A DNA stretch of 64,000 nt. It comes from Psilocybe azurescens (taxonomy: Eukaryota; Basidiomycota; Agaricomycetes; Agaricales; Agrocybaceae). The translations under genes and the position numbers were made by a program. The notes under the pieces are model-generated. The model searched no databases and was not told the origin of the DNA. It was given only the letters and a program-made list of their open reading frames with translations. The DNA lies in the NCBI GenBank assembly GCA_023853785.1, contig JAJIRX010000983.1, positions 62,001 to 126,000 on the forward strand, in the 5' to 3' direction. Each line of letters starts with the position of its first letter. Positions within the stretch are counted from its first letter, which is position 1. Of the stretch, positions 12,066 to 30,490 are shown one piece after another.

Positions 12066-14316
12066 ATGGACATCACGCACCGCGGTTATTTAGGCGCCGG
12101 AGCGCTCTGTCGAGCATGTTTTGAACCCTTCGGGCGATTAGAAGATCGCAAGTCTCCTTACTCTATACAATGCGGTCACACACTTTGTCTGAGGTACTGG
12201 CATAGTGTATTCTCTTCCCAGGGAATGTGGTTGACATTTACGCTCATAGTTGCCTGAATGACGGCCGCCCTAATTGCCGAATCTGCGGCGCAGGATATGA
12301 CGCCCTTATGTTCTCCAGATTATGCCATCCAGGGATCAATGGTCCACCACAACCGCCGATTTATACCAATACTCAGAGAGGTGATTGGCTTCAGGAAGCC
12401 ATGTCAGAGGTAAATGCCATCACAGGCCTTCATTACATGAGGCATCTATACGACACGACGCGCAGTTTCTTGGACTTACAACCCGGATCACAAGTACGAT
12501 CTCTTCGATAGAATGGAAGTTATGACTGGACTAAATGCTCTATCTTTTTCTAGTTTCGCGATTTATCAATTAGCTCAGGTTTGCTGAAGATCGCAATCGA
12601 TTCGAAGTGTTCTGGCCAGAATACTCAGACTCAGCTTACCCACGATCTGAGTGATCAAATTGATACTTTGAATAACGAGAACAACTTTCTTCGTCGCCAG
12701 TTAGAGGAAATGGACGATGAAAGAAAATATATAGAAGATCACATCGGCGGCTTGATGCGTCGTGATCCGTAAGTGGATTTGAACCACGTTTCCTTGCAGT
12801 TGACTCACGCATATCTCTCTTAGAAATGTAGCTGAGTTCTTCTTTTTCGAAACGACCCCCAATTAACATGTACTCCGTCACAGTACAGTCTTATGGAGAG
12901 CGAGGTTGTGGATTTCCGCCGCGAAATGAACGATCTCAGAGAGCAGGTTATCCGACTACGCCGCGCTCACGACTCGGATTTATTCATACCACCCCTTCCT
13001 GAGAACATGGCCACCCCCGAGATACAAATTCAACCCGCCTCGAGGCCCCCTCACCTTCGAGGTCTTCCTTAGGCTCAAGGTCTCCGCCAGGCTCAAAGTC
13101 TCCCAGCCCTTTGATCTCTTGGTCACCGACTCACTACGGGCATCGCGTTGAAACTCAATACGGAACTGGCACCGCCATTCATTCTTTCGAGCGTTCTGAT
13201 GGCTCAAATACCCTAGGGATCCACTCTTTCGAGCAGATTTCTGCCATGCCAGAACTCGCTCCTTCTTCTGCCAGTGACTCTGATTGGTCTCCTCCTCCTA
13301 GTCCAAGAAGATCTCATGTTTCGACAGGTGCTGGATCAGATGATGAAGAATCAGAAGGGGGCCCGGAGGAGCCCATACGGATTGTTGGATCTTCGGCCCC
13401 GCTCTACCAGACGTTGTTCGGCCATGAGACGCAGGAGGTAGACGCCTCAGGTAGTCCCAACGAGAGCGACACATCTCTCCGTCCACAGGCGATATATCCT
13501 GGAACCAACAACTCGAGCACCGTTCGGTTTCAATTTCCGGAAGAGGAATACCCAGGATCGGCGTCATTTGCCATCACCGCTCCAAACTCTCCTGCCGCCA
13601 CAGACATGTCAATGATGACGTCGTCAATCCGTCTTTTGAGAACTCCTGAGCATGAAGAACAGAGGACAAGATTCGATCTGGCATCGCGTCTAACGTCTCC
13701 GAACCCTGTGGACGACAGATCGTCCCCTTCCATCCCCCCCTTCGCCTTCTATGTATATGGATAATTTGCTTAACGAGGTGAATAATTATTTACCCCTCCC
13801 GGATGCGGTGTTCTCAAGCGCCCAAAATGTCAATTCTGGAACATCCGGAAAAATGTCAACGCCCAACCTCCTCAGACCAAGTATTGCGGATAATGCCACG
13901 TCCAGGATCCGACCTCCAGGTGGGCCGCCCAGTACAATGTCACGAGCGTTGGTGAGATCCAGAAGCACACCGAGTCTTCGGCACTCCTCGTCGTCCTCCT
14001 ACCTCGCTGTACCCTCCTCGACTCCTGACTTCGCGGTGCTGACAAGCAATAGGCGCTTAACAAGGATAGCCACGGTTCTTCTTGAGGTTCTCGTACACCT
14101 CATGGCGACTTCGAGTATATCGTTAGATTGGGAGGAGGTTCAATCCTCGATTTATGAGGGCATGCGCGAGGATGAGAGGCAGACATTGAGGGGATGTTGG
14201 ATGTGGAGACTGTGAATACTCCAGAAGTGCCACCTACGAGGCCGTCAAGTCGTGGTCACCGACGGCACCGCTCCGAATCTCCGGAGCTTCCTCAGAGATG
14301 TTGGACGCCTTCATAA
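12066..14316 (+). CDS. RING-finger / coiled-coil / Ser-Pro-rich protein (paralogue 1)
   Basis: This is a probable E3 ubiquitin-ligase-type protein. Exons are 12066-12193, 12250-12493, 12554-12768, 12824-12827 and 12884-14316. The C3HC4 RING spans about residues 16-65: CRACFEPF, then CGHTLC, then SC split by the first intron, then CRICG. A coiled coil follows (LNNENNFLRRQLEEMDDERK, then VVDFRREMNDLREQV), then a long Ser/Pro-rich disordered tail. Intron phases are 2-0-2-0, the same as in the genes at 30491 and 38425. Frame breaks occur at C5 13014-13018, C7 13734-13740 and near 14170. Each is fixed by one base, and the corrected tail ends SPELPQRCWTPS. The substrate is unknown. The RING and coiled coil are secure; the tail depends on the corrections. 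Confidence 0.75.
12824..12827 (+). other. 4-nt microexon of RING gene 1
   Basis: The bases aaat lie between an acceptor (ctcttag) and a donor (gtagct). Using them splits 12769-12883 into introns of 55 and 56 bp, the usual size here, and gives DP-N-YSLMESE in frame. A competing model skips it with one 122-bp intron using the acceptor tacag at 12890. The microexon model is preferred because the two paralogues require the same structure. Confidence 0.65.
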
Positions 14317-15230
14317 TTTCTCGGATTCTGGATGGCCTAAATGCTTTATTGTCAAGGCCCGCATTGTATGATTCAACTGATACAATGTAGAACGGACTGC
14401 GCAGGCGCTAATACTCCGATTCCACGGTTATGAACATCATTTATACATGCCCATTTCCCGGTTATGACCTCCGTGTTCTCGTCAACATCACGACATTTAC
14501 TACGCTCAGTCATTTATTCCTACCAGTCATCTATTTCTACTTATTTCTTGCTTAACCCAACACTCCGGACTACATCCTCTGCTTTTATTATGTACCACCG
14601 AGCCCTTTCTTTACCCCACATACTACATACCCCACATATCTTTTGCATCCATCTGCATCTTGTCTGTTTCGTCGTCGTTTATGTTTTGTTGATCTGTGTA
14701 AACTGCTTTCCCCCCCTTCTCACTTCCTCTTTTGTCCTGCACCCGTTCTCTCCATTTGTAGCGCTACTTCGAACTTTTTGACTTCCATCGCATTCGAGTC
14801 GAGCTTGCTTGCTATTCTACCACTTCCTGTTGAATGAATTACACATATAAATGCGTGGCTGATAATAAGGCTCGTATTGTATCTTTTATTCAGTGCCCAT
14901 AGCCATCAGTCCGTCGCTATCGCAGACAAGTCGCGGACGCAGTTGGGACGCAGCCACGCCGATGGTAAGTCGTCAAGCGGAAAATGCGGGCCGTAATATT
15001 GATGGACCGAAGTTTTCATGCGGCAGCATCGCGATCGACACTCGCCTCAACTTTGTCATGAACAATGAGCTTGACGTTGTCCGGAACATCTAGGAAAGAC
15101 GCCCGAGCAACGTGCGACATGTCAAAAAACACTTAAACCATATCTTCGGTATTTTGCCAGCACATAATCTTCCCAGCATCTGTTACTCGTTTCAACAACA
15201 TCGATAGAACAACTAGAACCTAGACTTCGG
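14317..15230. other. intergenic
   Basis: This contains the 3' flank of the RING gene and the promoter of the SET gene. Pyrimidine-rich plus-strand DNA at 14500-14830 gives open but Ser/Leu/Phe-biased frames that I read as non-coding. Confidence 0.4.
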
Positions 15231-16539
15231 ATGGCTGTTTCGTTATATCATATCTTACCCACTCCTTACGGCGGACGAAGTGCATTCGCACGAGAAGAGA
15301 TCCCCGAAGGAACACCAGTTTTGTTTTGCTCGGCGCCCTATGCGACAGTGATTTTCTGGAAATTTAGACGGGAGGTATGCGCGACCTGTTTCGCGTATGC
15401 GTTTGAGAGTGGAAAGAGCAAGTGGAGTGTCAAGCTAGGGGAGGACAGCAAGGGTGCAGGTGGGGTGTGGTTCTGCTCTGAGGCGTGCCGTGATGTCTGC
15501 GTACAGGAGAATGAACTTTTCGAAGGGCAGGGGATCGGGTGGTGGACGGAGATGAACGGGGTGTTCGAGAGACTCATGACGCAGATGGCTAAGCCGGGTA
15601 AGCAGGGGCAGAAACCCAGCACAAAGGTCGCGCCTGCTGCACGGCTGGCATACTTGGACGATATCACAGCCGCCGATGTCACCCCAGAGTTCGTGGATCA
15701 GGCGTGGATGCTGGCCGAAGATGTTTCGCTCGAAGAATGCAGGAATGGCTGGGTGGAGGTGTTGACAGAGTTCGAGATGGACACGGCACGGTTTGTCCTC
15801 GACGGGATTGTTAGGAAGGTTGCGGAGGACGTGAGCCCGCTGTTCCCCGCCCTCGACCACCTCCCCTTCTGGCAGGGATGGTTATTGTGCAGGCGCTGGT
15901 CGGTGGTCCGATATGCTGGAACTACAAGATAACGAGCTCCCGCTTGTGGCCTCAAAGCCTTACATTCTGGCCTCTCGAATACGGATATACAGATTTTTGA
16001 GGCACCTTGCGACCTCTCTTTCCTCGCAGCATCGTTCCCGCAGTGGCACATCGACGCCGCGGGGAGGATCTGAGTCTGTGCCTTTGGTGTCTTTTGCTTT
16101 TGCAGATAAATTGCGAGATTGCTTATGCTCATCTATGGAGGCCCGCGCCGTAATGGCTCGCGACCATGGAAATGTATTCGGGATTTGGGATATGACCACA
16201 GAAGACGAAGGGAGTGAGATGCTGGGATGGGGAGCCTACATATTCGGGTCATATTTTAATCACGGTGATTATCTCTTGTCGTGTCTCTCGTGAAGATCAT
16301 GTTCTGACCTCTCTCTTGCAGACTGCTCCCCAAACCTGAAAAAGTTAGAGACAAACGCGGAATCCAGTTCTACGCGCTCAGAGATATCCGTGTTGGCGAA
16401 GAGCTGTGCATCAGCTACGTGGACGAAACCTGCCCTTCTGTCATCGATAGGGCTAAACAGTTGGGTGCGGATTGGTTTTTCGACTGTCGATGTGCAAGAT
16501 GTGTTAAGGAGTTGGAAGTCATTGCGGCTGCAGCTTGAC
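15231..16539 (+). CDS. SET-domain protein with MYND-like zinc finger
   Basis: This is a probable protein-lysine methyltransferase of the SMYD/Set5 type. It starts MAVSLYHILPTPYGGRSAFA, the first SET strand. A Cys-rich insert follows (CATCFAYAF to WFCSEACRDVC, about residues 45-85), as in MYND-type SET proteins. The C-terminal SET core is NHDCSPN and RDIRVGEELCISYVD, followed by a post-SET Cys cluster (FDCRCARC). One intron at 16265-16321 splits NHD. The frame slips once at about 15875-15912 (GGG or the repeated GGTC), between LDHLPFWQ and WSDMLELQDNELPLVASKPY. Removing one base restores it. Expected length is about 415 residues. The histone or non-histone target cannot be told. Confidence 0.8.
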
Positions 16540-16733
16540 TAGTGGGTGAACTTCAACGCTACAGGCCCTGTTTTTTAAGAGTTAACCAATCGGTTAGTGG
16601 AATGTATGGAGAAAAATATAGAGGATAGGATTTGCTTTCCTAAACTCGAGTGTTTCCTGAACACAAGCCAATTCAACAGTACGAAGACTTGCCGAAAGGT
16701 CATCTCCGCACTGCCAGGAGCAAGAGAAGTATC

Positions 16734-17307
16734 TAAGGGTGCGTTCGGATTCAGAATGTGAGCCACATTCTCACATTATGAGTCCGAAAATGGAAGTCCA
16801 CATTCTGATGCAGGTCATGCCTTTCTGTGACAATTTGTGACTAGTTCACCCTAATCGGGAAAAATCATGTGACACTTCTAGGTTTCAATCACCTTGAGTC
16901 TGTGTCTCTGCAAAATCGCTAAAACATACAACTGAAAGACCTCAGAAAAGAATACTGTGGTATATAATGCTTCCTCTGTGACTACTGCTTCTTTTCCACT
17001 CAGAATTCTGGCTCAGGACCCTGTTCTTGTGCCTAAAAACTCTCCTGAAAATGCATTCTAAACTGAAGCAGACAAAGTAAGCAGAGAATGCAATAGCACC
17101 CTTAAGTGCCAGAGAGATCCCAGAGTCAGAAGACATGGGGATGTGCTAAAGGATGTGCTTAGAATCTTAGAAACTAGATGTCAAAAATTGATTATCTCGT
17201 ATCCTAATTAGGCCGTCACACTCAAATCACGCAGCAGTCATGTGACTGAGAATGCCATCAAAGAATGTGAGAATGTGGCTCACATTCTGAATCCGAACGC
17301 ACCCTAA
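16734..17307. mobile_element. 568-bp MITE (PIF/Harbinger-like), with TAA target duplication
   Basis: The element runs 16737-17304 with terminal inverted repeats of about 41 bp. The left end is GGGTGCGTTCGGATTCAGAA and the right end is its exact reverse complement at 17285-17304. The similarity continues inward through a GTGAGCCACATTC segment. A 3-bp TAA flanks both ends (16734-16736 and 17305-17307). A TWA target site and GGG-type termini are characteristic of PIF/Harbinger-derived MITEs. There is no transposase inside, so it is non-autonomous. It sits in the 3' flank of the SET gene. Confidence 0.85.
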
Positions 17308-18573
17308 CAAACAAGCCATAGCTCATTCACAGACAATGAAACAGGTATGTGTATCTCAGGCTAATCTAAGCTCCCGCTAGAGCCGGCGATGCATATCATC
17401 TCCGTATCTTGGGATCTACGTTATGAAGGTTTGTGCAATGGATACTACTTTCGAACTGAGGATTGCTGTCATAAAGCTCCGACTGGTGTTCAGCTACTTG
17501 ACATCTGCCAACACTACCTCTCGCGATGCTCCTTTTCTCAACGACATGACCCTTTGTCCGTCCAAGCATGTGCGGAAACGTAATGCACATGGAGCTTCAT
17601 GCATCGACATTGTCCTCGGTTAAAATTGGTGGAAACTCGAACTGCGGCAATATCAACCCCGTCACACTCCTGTTGAGATTGATTGTCGTTTTGTCCTGCC
17701 CTGTGAATTCCAAAGATCGACATCAGGATTTGTCATTTCTGCTGAGCTCATTCGTCAAGTTTAGCTGTTCGAAGCGGTTCAATGGAATGCGTAGAGTGGC
17801 ACTGAGTTCTCCCTTTTTTCTCCCAGGTACATATGCTTTTGAACGGCTGTACTCGGGAATGATACCCGATCGTATCAGGTATGGTACGTGTCGCAGGATT
17901 ACTCTACTCGTTCGAACTGGCTTGAACTACTTTTTTATTTTTGCGCGGGATGTATTCAAAATGTCCTTCACGGTGATACGAGGGCGGCAAGTTAGAACCT
18001 ATAATTGGCCTCATAGTTCAAGCTCCATAGGAACTCTAACAATATGGGATTTAATCCCGGAGTCTCGAGAACTTGGCAGAAACAGGAATGAACTTAGACG
18101 TTTGAATAGGAGTGACAACCAACCTTGAGTATCTGAGCTACGTGGAGCCCTGGCACGTAGCTCGTAGGCTTCGGCCCTGTCGTGGCAGACGAGAACAGCG
18201 CGGATGCGACATCGATATGACTCCAGATTGAATCCATACCACTACGGCAACTAACCAAGTCGAGTCATACTCGTAAATTATACTTAGATTTGTACCTCCG
18301 AGTCCATTTCTACCGGCTTAACATCTACAAGCCGGCTCTCGGCAAGCAGTGTCACTGTAACAATTTATTCCTGTTTTCCTTCTCTCACTTCCATCTTCAA
18401 TCATCAACAACGATCATTTGGTATTCTATGATATAAACCGACTACCCACATACTGACTTATAAAAGCACTAGACGTCTACTCTCAACCGCACTTCAGTGT
18501 TTTAATTCTCAGACGACCGCATAGCACAACAGTCGCGCCAGCCGACGCACTCACTCTCGGCAACCTTTCGTAC
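17308..18573. other. intergenic; upstream of ABC transporter
   Basis: One 186-codon open frame at 17568-18128 exists, but it has no recognisable motif, no start context and no splice support, so I do not call it. The right part, with C/T-rich DNA near 18370-18400, should hold the transporter promoter. Confidence 0.35.
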
Positions 18574-24766
<6,193 letters not shown>

Positions 24767-27555
24767 TATTTTATGGACCCGGATTGGACGAATGGACTAT
24801 GGCTTCAATGACATCTACACCCCCTCCTCACAGCATACCCTTCCCCCAATGTTTTCGAGATATCACACACGCTATACTTACTCTCAGACGCCCTCGCGCG
24901 TTGCCTCTATAATACAATCCCACCTCACCCCACCGCTCACTTATATCATGACACAGAAACACGCGCTCCTTTAACGTCGGAACCATACACCATGTCTTAC
25001 TACTAGTAGTTAGACGCTCGTATACCTCATCTCAATAGTACATGTTCTTTTTCAACATATCTTGGGAAGATCAGACATAGATAACAAATCGGATATCCAC
25101 CACGACGCAGTCGCACAATCTGGATATTAGGAAGCATTTGCACACGAGGCAACGTGTACTTTCTAAGAATCGGTCTTCTTATTGACATCATCAAGTCAAG
25201 TGTGGGATCGAGTTAACTGTACAATGTCATGACATAAGGCTAGCAAAGAGTTATACTTACTAGTGCCTGGAGGAAGCTTGAACCATTAGACCTAGGTTGG
25301 CAGATAAAAGACAGGATAAACGATTCTTTAATCATTGAATGAAATTAGTGACAGCGGGGCGTTCACGTTCATAGAATATACTACCCCAGACACGTTTCGC
25401 ATGCTGGGCCACTAAACGGCCACTGTAAAGCCTCCATTTCCGACGGGAATCCGAAGGAAGGCGCGGCCAGTACGCAACAGTGCCAGGACTATGTACGTGA
25501 GTCGTACCCCAATCATCATGATCATAATCACTGCGTGGTCCCTTGTCATCATATTTTGGTCGTGCCGCCATGTAAATTTACCAATACCAATATTATCTTC
25601 AGATCACAGCCCACCGTAGTGACTGGCAAAGTGTGGGATATATTGCCTGTTCCTGTCTATATTTGAGTAGCACTTAGACTAATGAGTCATACTACCTCGT
25701 TGGTTGACATGAATATAAATTGGCCGCCACAGGAATAGACCTGTGATGAGCCAGGTGTGAGGCGTCTCTGTACAGGCTTGTGATGGGACTGATGATCGAG
25801 CTAGGCAAGAGCGGCGGGAGAAGAAGCGCCCGTTCTGTATATGCCAAGATAAGATTTGACAGAAAACGCGTTAGCCTCGTGCCCTGTCGTATCTCCCCCC
25901 TTGGATAACGCTTTTTCACTCTGCACTTGGGCTTTAGATATGATTAGGGGTATCACAAGAATATCACATCCGTCGCGAGTGTCGCGGAGGATCGCCATTC
26001 GTGTATGAGCCATCACTGGATGCCAGTCTTTAGCGTCGCTCTTGAAGGCCTGCACCAAATTGGCCATTTAAAGTGAACTGTCTAGGCAGTTCAGCTCGCA
26101 GCAACCGTCAGAGATCTAATAGAATAGAATAGTTCCGGGGCTAATCTGACACACATATGATGAAAGCTTGCAGGATCCAGCATGAAGTGCCAATTTACAT
26201 TCAAAATATATTCGGTCTGCAACGTTCGTGGTCCTGTTGGGGGATTGGGTTGTCAATTACAGCAATTACATACCCATTCACGATTCCTTCGAGGTAAGTA
26301 CCTCGGAAAGGTGACTTGCACTTGCACCGATTCGATTTTGATCACGGAAAACGGCAAAGATCCAGACCTGGGTGCGGTGGGGCCCCGGGGGGTAGGCGGG
26401 CAGGCGTCGTTGTGAACGCAGTGAAGGTCCGTCTAAACACAGTTTAGCCCAAAACGCAGCCCTACATGCATCTACACACACCCACAGCTTGGTCACACGA
26501 CAGCCCACGGATGATAAGCGGACACGCGTGTCGAGAAGGTGGCTGCCACATTGCTGCTGTTCGCGAAAAGCCACGGCGGTGCGATATGTATGTATGTATG
26601 TAGCCGTATTCAACATAGTTGAGATTAAAAGAGAAGTAGCAGTGTATGATTGACTATCCTCTCGTACAGGAAGTAGCTGCGGCTTCACGCACTTAAATCA
26701 GTTTTCTGCCCTCAGGATGAAATTTCTCGGATCCAAACACAAGTTCGAAAGGAGCCAAAGGGCAGATCACTCTTCACCCCTGCCGCTGCCGCCGCTCTGA
26801 CCAGCGGTAGAGGGCGAGGCGTTCCAGGTTTTGTGAGAAGATAGCCGAATACAAGGGGGAGGGGAAAGAAGCTACTTCTCAAGCCTGCAACGTGGTGTGC
26901 GTGCGGCAATTCGTTATTCTGAGCGATGGAATCACAAGTCCGAAATCAAGTAGCCCCGACTATAAATTTGCCAGATTGGATTATGCAAGGTCGGAGGAAA
27001 CACACGGGGAAAGCGAGCTGGTTTGAATTTTAGGCGTCCAACAGTGTGAGTTCAGGAAGCGTTCAGCCTGGTGAATTCAGGGGTTTATACGCCACAGTAC
27101 GATCGACGGTACATGGTCTTCCCGTGTCCCAAAGAAGCATTGAACATGAATCTGAGAAGCCAAAAGACGAGATCACAGAATGGAGGACAGAAGGATGGAG
27201 TAAAATGCACGGAGAACCTGGAAGACGAGGGAGAAACTACTTCATTTCGATAGCATTTGCAGAAGTCGGCCGATCCTAAACACGCTGAAATGGCAAGAGG
27301 ACGAGAAAAATGCAATCATGGTATAGATAGTATAATGAGAATGTGCTCGTCAGAGCGATACTTTTGGTACAAACGCGGAGGAGGAGCAGTGAATCCAAAT
27401 ACCGAAGATGCAGCTATTGTATCACCCCCACGCGATAAGTTAAAGCTCCCATACCGTATTACCGACACCGAATCGACCATACATGCGTCCCGGACTCAAT
27501 CACTCTTCACGTTAAGACAGCCATACAGTTGAATGGAAGATCTATGTGGTTCCAC
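24767..27555. other. long intergenic stretch; two weak ORFs on the minus strand
   Basis: No recognised gene is present. A minus-strand open frame at 25801-26067 (88 codons, starting MANLVQAFKSDAKDWHPVMA) and another at 25332-25571 (79 codons, starting MAARPKYDDKGPRSDYDH) have ordinary composition and good ATGs. They could be small hypothetical genes or exons of one gene. I could not find splice sites joining them. A short GTAT repeat lies at 26587-26601. Confidence 0.3.
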
Positions 27556-28029
27556 TTATTTTGTGAATGCGCGGATGACCTTGGCCGAAATGTGGAGGAA
27601 GAAGATAGAACCGATGAACGAGAGAGACAGAACGAGGACAATGAAAGGATCTCTGGAGAAGAAACGGTTCTGATAAGATAATTTGCTTGGTGAAACACGC
27701 GAAAGCACAAACGCACACTCGGAGGCCTGGGGAATCGTCCGTGTAAAGTTTGAGCATGGTGTTTGATGATCCACCTGCGCCTGCGGCGCGAGACGAGTTT
27801 GGCCGCGACACTTGAGCGGATCCCGCCGCACGTCGTCTGTCCCAGTGAATCTCGTCGTTCAGTTTCGTCCCTCCCCTTTTAGATTATAGATTTGCACACA
27901 CCGAATTTGAGCACCTGGGGGTTTGGCGACACCGGAACCACGTCCAGCAGTGGGAGACGCAACGGAATCAGAGTCGGACTACATAAACAGTGAGTTTTAT
28001 AGAAAATGAGATGAAGATATACTAACCAT
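27556..28029 (-). CDS. Sec61 beta subunit (Sbh1-like) of the ER translocon
   Basis: This is the small tail-anchored subunit of the Sec61 protein-conducting channel in the ER membrane. Exons give M | SDSDSVASPTAGRGSGVAKPPG | SRPNSSRAAGAGGSS, then NTMLKLYTDDSPGLRVDP and the single C-terminal transmembrane helix (FIVLVLSLSFIGSIFFLHIS), ending KVIRAFTK. The NTMLKLYTDDSPGL motif is the family signature. The first exon carries only the ATG (28027-28029): the intron donor GTTAGT follows it directly. Two further introns are inferred, the last with donor GTGCGT so that RV|DPF is in frame. Length is about 95 residues, normal for the family. No frame break is seen. Confidence 0.92.
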
Positions 28030-30490
28030 GGCGATGTAAATGAGAGTGAGAGGTAAGGAGTGTGCTGGCAAATTCGGAAAGTGCAACGTAGTGGGTAGTG
28101 ACCGTGGGAGCATATAGGGCATAACGTGACTGACGCGTCGGGACCTTTATAATTAGTAGCAGTAATTAGTTCTCGAGGACCGGGGCGGGTCGTTCCGTCG
28201 CGGGTCTACTCTCGAGTACATAGAGAAGAGAGATGCGCAAAAATACAAGATATGTGAAAGGAGAACTCATAGCCACAGCAATTAAACCGTAAAATCTTTT
28301 CATCTCCGTCTAATGGTATTAACGGCGCAATTGAAATGCTGTAGATAAAGAAGCTAGAATCAAAGCAAGAGCCAGTAACTCATTATAGTGATGCTAATTT
28401 TTTCTGTTAGATATAAACTTGTCTCATCGAATACAATCAATTTAAACGGCCCTTGATCTGAGAAAATTCTTGAGTTCCTAGACAACTTGATTTCATAACG
28501 GAATTCTCCATCCATGTCAAGGATATCCGAAAAATTCTAGAAAGCCCGCAGAACTTAGGAGAAACTTAAGCCTTTCCTAGCTCGGTTAAAGGTTGTACCT
28601 ATGTGATCACGGATTTGTGTAGCGCAGTTTGCTCTCCAGGTCGTTACGTACGCTTCATGTCATCTCTCAACGATTGATTTCCCGCAGTCGTGAATCTCGG
28701 AGGTTCATTGATTTTTCCTTGCATATCTCTCGTTGTTACACAACTCAATAAGTGCTTATCAGAGGGGAGACCGGCTGAGATCTCTAGGAGACTGTATCAC
28801 GGCGATTATATCACAAGATCTCGCACATCTTAGGTCAAGAGAGATAATGTGGACGTTGCGTGAACGCCTAGAATGTGGACCTGACCTACGATGTTAGCTT
28901 GGCACTAGCTCAACCACAGCCCCAACCTCGACGTTCTTTCAAATGTCCAACGTGATATGCTGACATGAGGATCGCACACTCTGAAAGTGGCTAATTCAGA
29001 AAGAAGTGCGGCAGTAACATCTAACGTTAACAGTAAGCCATAGCTACCTGCGAAAGAGAATTTGGAGCCTAATGAGATTCACCCTGTCTCTTAGTAGCTT
29101 GCTCAGCTATTGTATGTTGGGAATTCGCCACTATGTGCTTAAAATATCCTCATCAGAAGGCTCCGGTTCGGGAAACTTAATGTAATGCGCTCGATTCTGG
29201 GCTCATATCTCATCAAATTCCAGTCCAAGTCAAACTTCTCGGGCAGAGCACTGCCAGGGGTAGACATTTCGTTGAAAGAAAATGGGGAGAGTTCAAGAGA
29301 TGCTTAACTGCATTGTCCGATGCCCAATCGTTGCTTTTGAGCCTCCCTTTGGACAGAAATGCGGATAACGATTAGCTCCAGAGAGATGGATCAGTTCAAG
29401 ATCGATCACACTCCGACTCGCCAACTGATCCCGGTCCAGGTTGATAGTCACGTGATATTTCATTTGTACGGTCTCGCTAGTCCAACTTGTCCTCCATTTC
29501 CCTTGTCTTGCCAACGTTCTTTGAGTATCTTATATGGGACTTCTCTTCTCCCCTTATCTCTACCTTACTGAGTCCGATGGCTCCAGAGCTGATACAGCAG
29601 ATACAAGGACGGATCAGTGTGAAGTGGGTCCACTCGGTGACTGGAGTAAAGAAGGATCAGTGACCGACCTGGAGGTTGAAAGATAGAAACAACAGGAAAA
29701 AGACAAGCAAAACCCACAAACCCACAAACCTCTCTGTCTCCGCGAATGTGTATACTCTTCGTCCAGTTCCAATTTGACTTTCGATATGAACACGAGGTCA
29801 AACCGTTCCGAATTACCGATTTCTTCAAGCGTCACGCGGTCTATATGTTTTCCTTATGTGGACCTTTTAACCTCTTGCAGTTACTTCAAGGTCCTCAACT
29901 CGACGCCACGGGTGAATCGGTGTGCACTTAGTGACACGGACTGATGTGGTTCGATCCAGTTCGGAATGCCTTCCACGGACACGGCTCAAAGGAAGGGACC
30001 TGTCTAACCTTATCTCGTCGAGCAACCCAGAAGTTCCATGACATACACACGTTATACCACGCACATATACACGCACACCAAAGCGGGCGGCTTGCTGATG
30101 ATTTTCGGTGTCTCAATGTGGTTCAATTAATAACCTCTAATAACAGTTTCTGTGATGAGGAAGCCCAACTACCGGCCGGGCACACAGACTTAATTGGACG
30201 ACGAGTTGATTCCCTTACCCTCCGAGTAAGTACTACCCGTTCGCTTAACCGTGGCGTGTGCCTCGTGTCTATCAGTACTTATATCTTCTCCAGGCCCTTG
30301 ATGTTTCCTGAATGTTAGGACAATCGTCCTCCCTTCTATTCTCGCACGCGTAGCAATCCGCCACCCCGTCCGCCGCTCCAATCTCCACAGCGCTGCGCAT
30401 TCTAGCAAGAGCTACATCTTCTACCTCTGCTTTTCTATATACTCTACCCTCGTAAATTGTCTCCTCTTTCAATCTCGTTGATCGACTACA
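28030..30490. other. long intergenic stretch
   Basis: The Sec61 beta promoter and the RING gene 2 promoter should lie at its edges; pyrimidine-rich DNA occurs at 30320-30470. Between them I see only short open frames without motifs and no repeat that I can define. Confidence 0.4.

Noticed and set aside
14464..14837. Ser/Leu/Phe-rich open frames after RING gene 1
   Set aside because: Pyrimidine-rich intergenic DNA gives open frames of this composition; no motif or splice signal.
17568..18128. 186-codon open frame on the plus strand
   Set aside because: No recognisable motif, mixed composition, poor start context and no splice partners; chance open frame is as likely.
29935..29975. Second tRNA-like GGTTCGATCC on the plus strand
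   Set aside because: No cloverleaf can be drawn around it.
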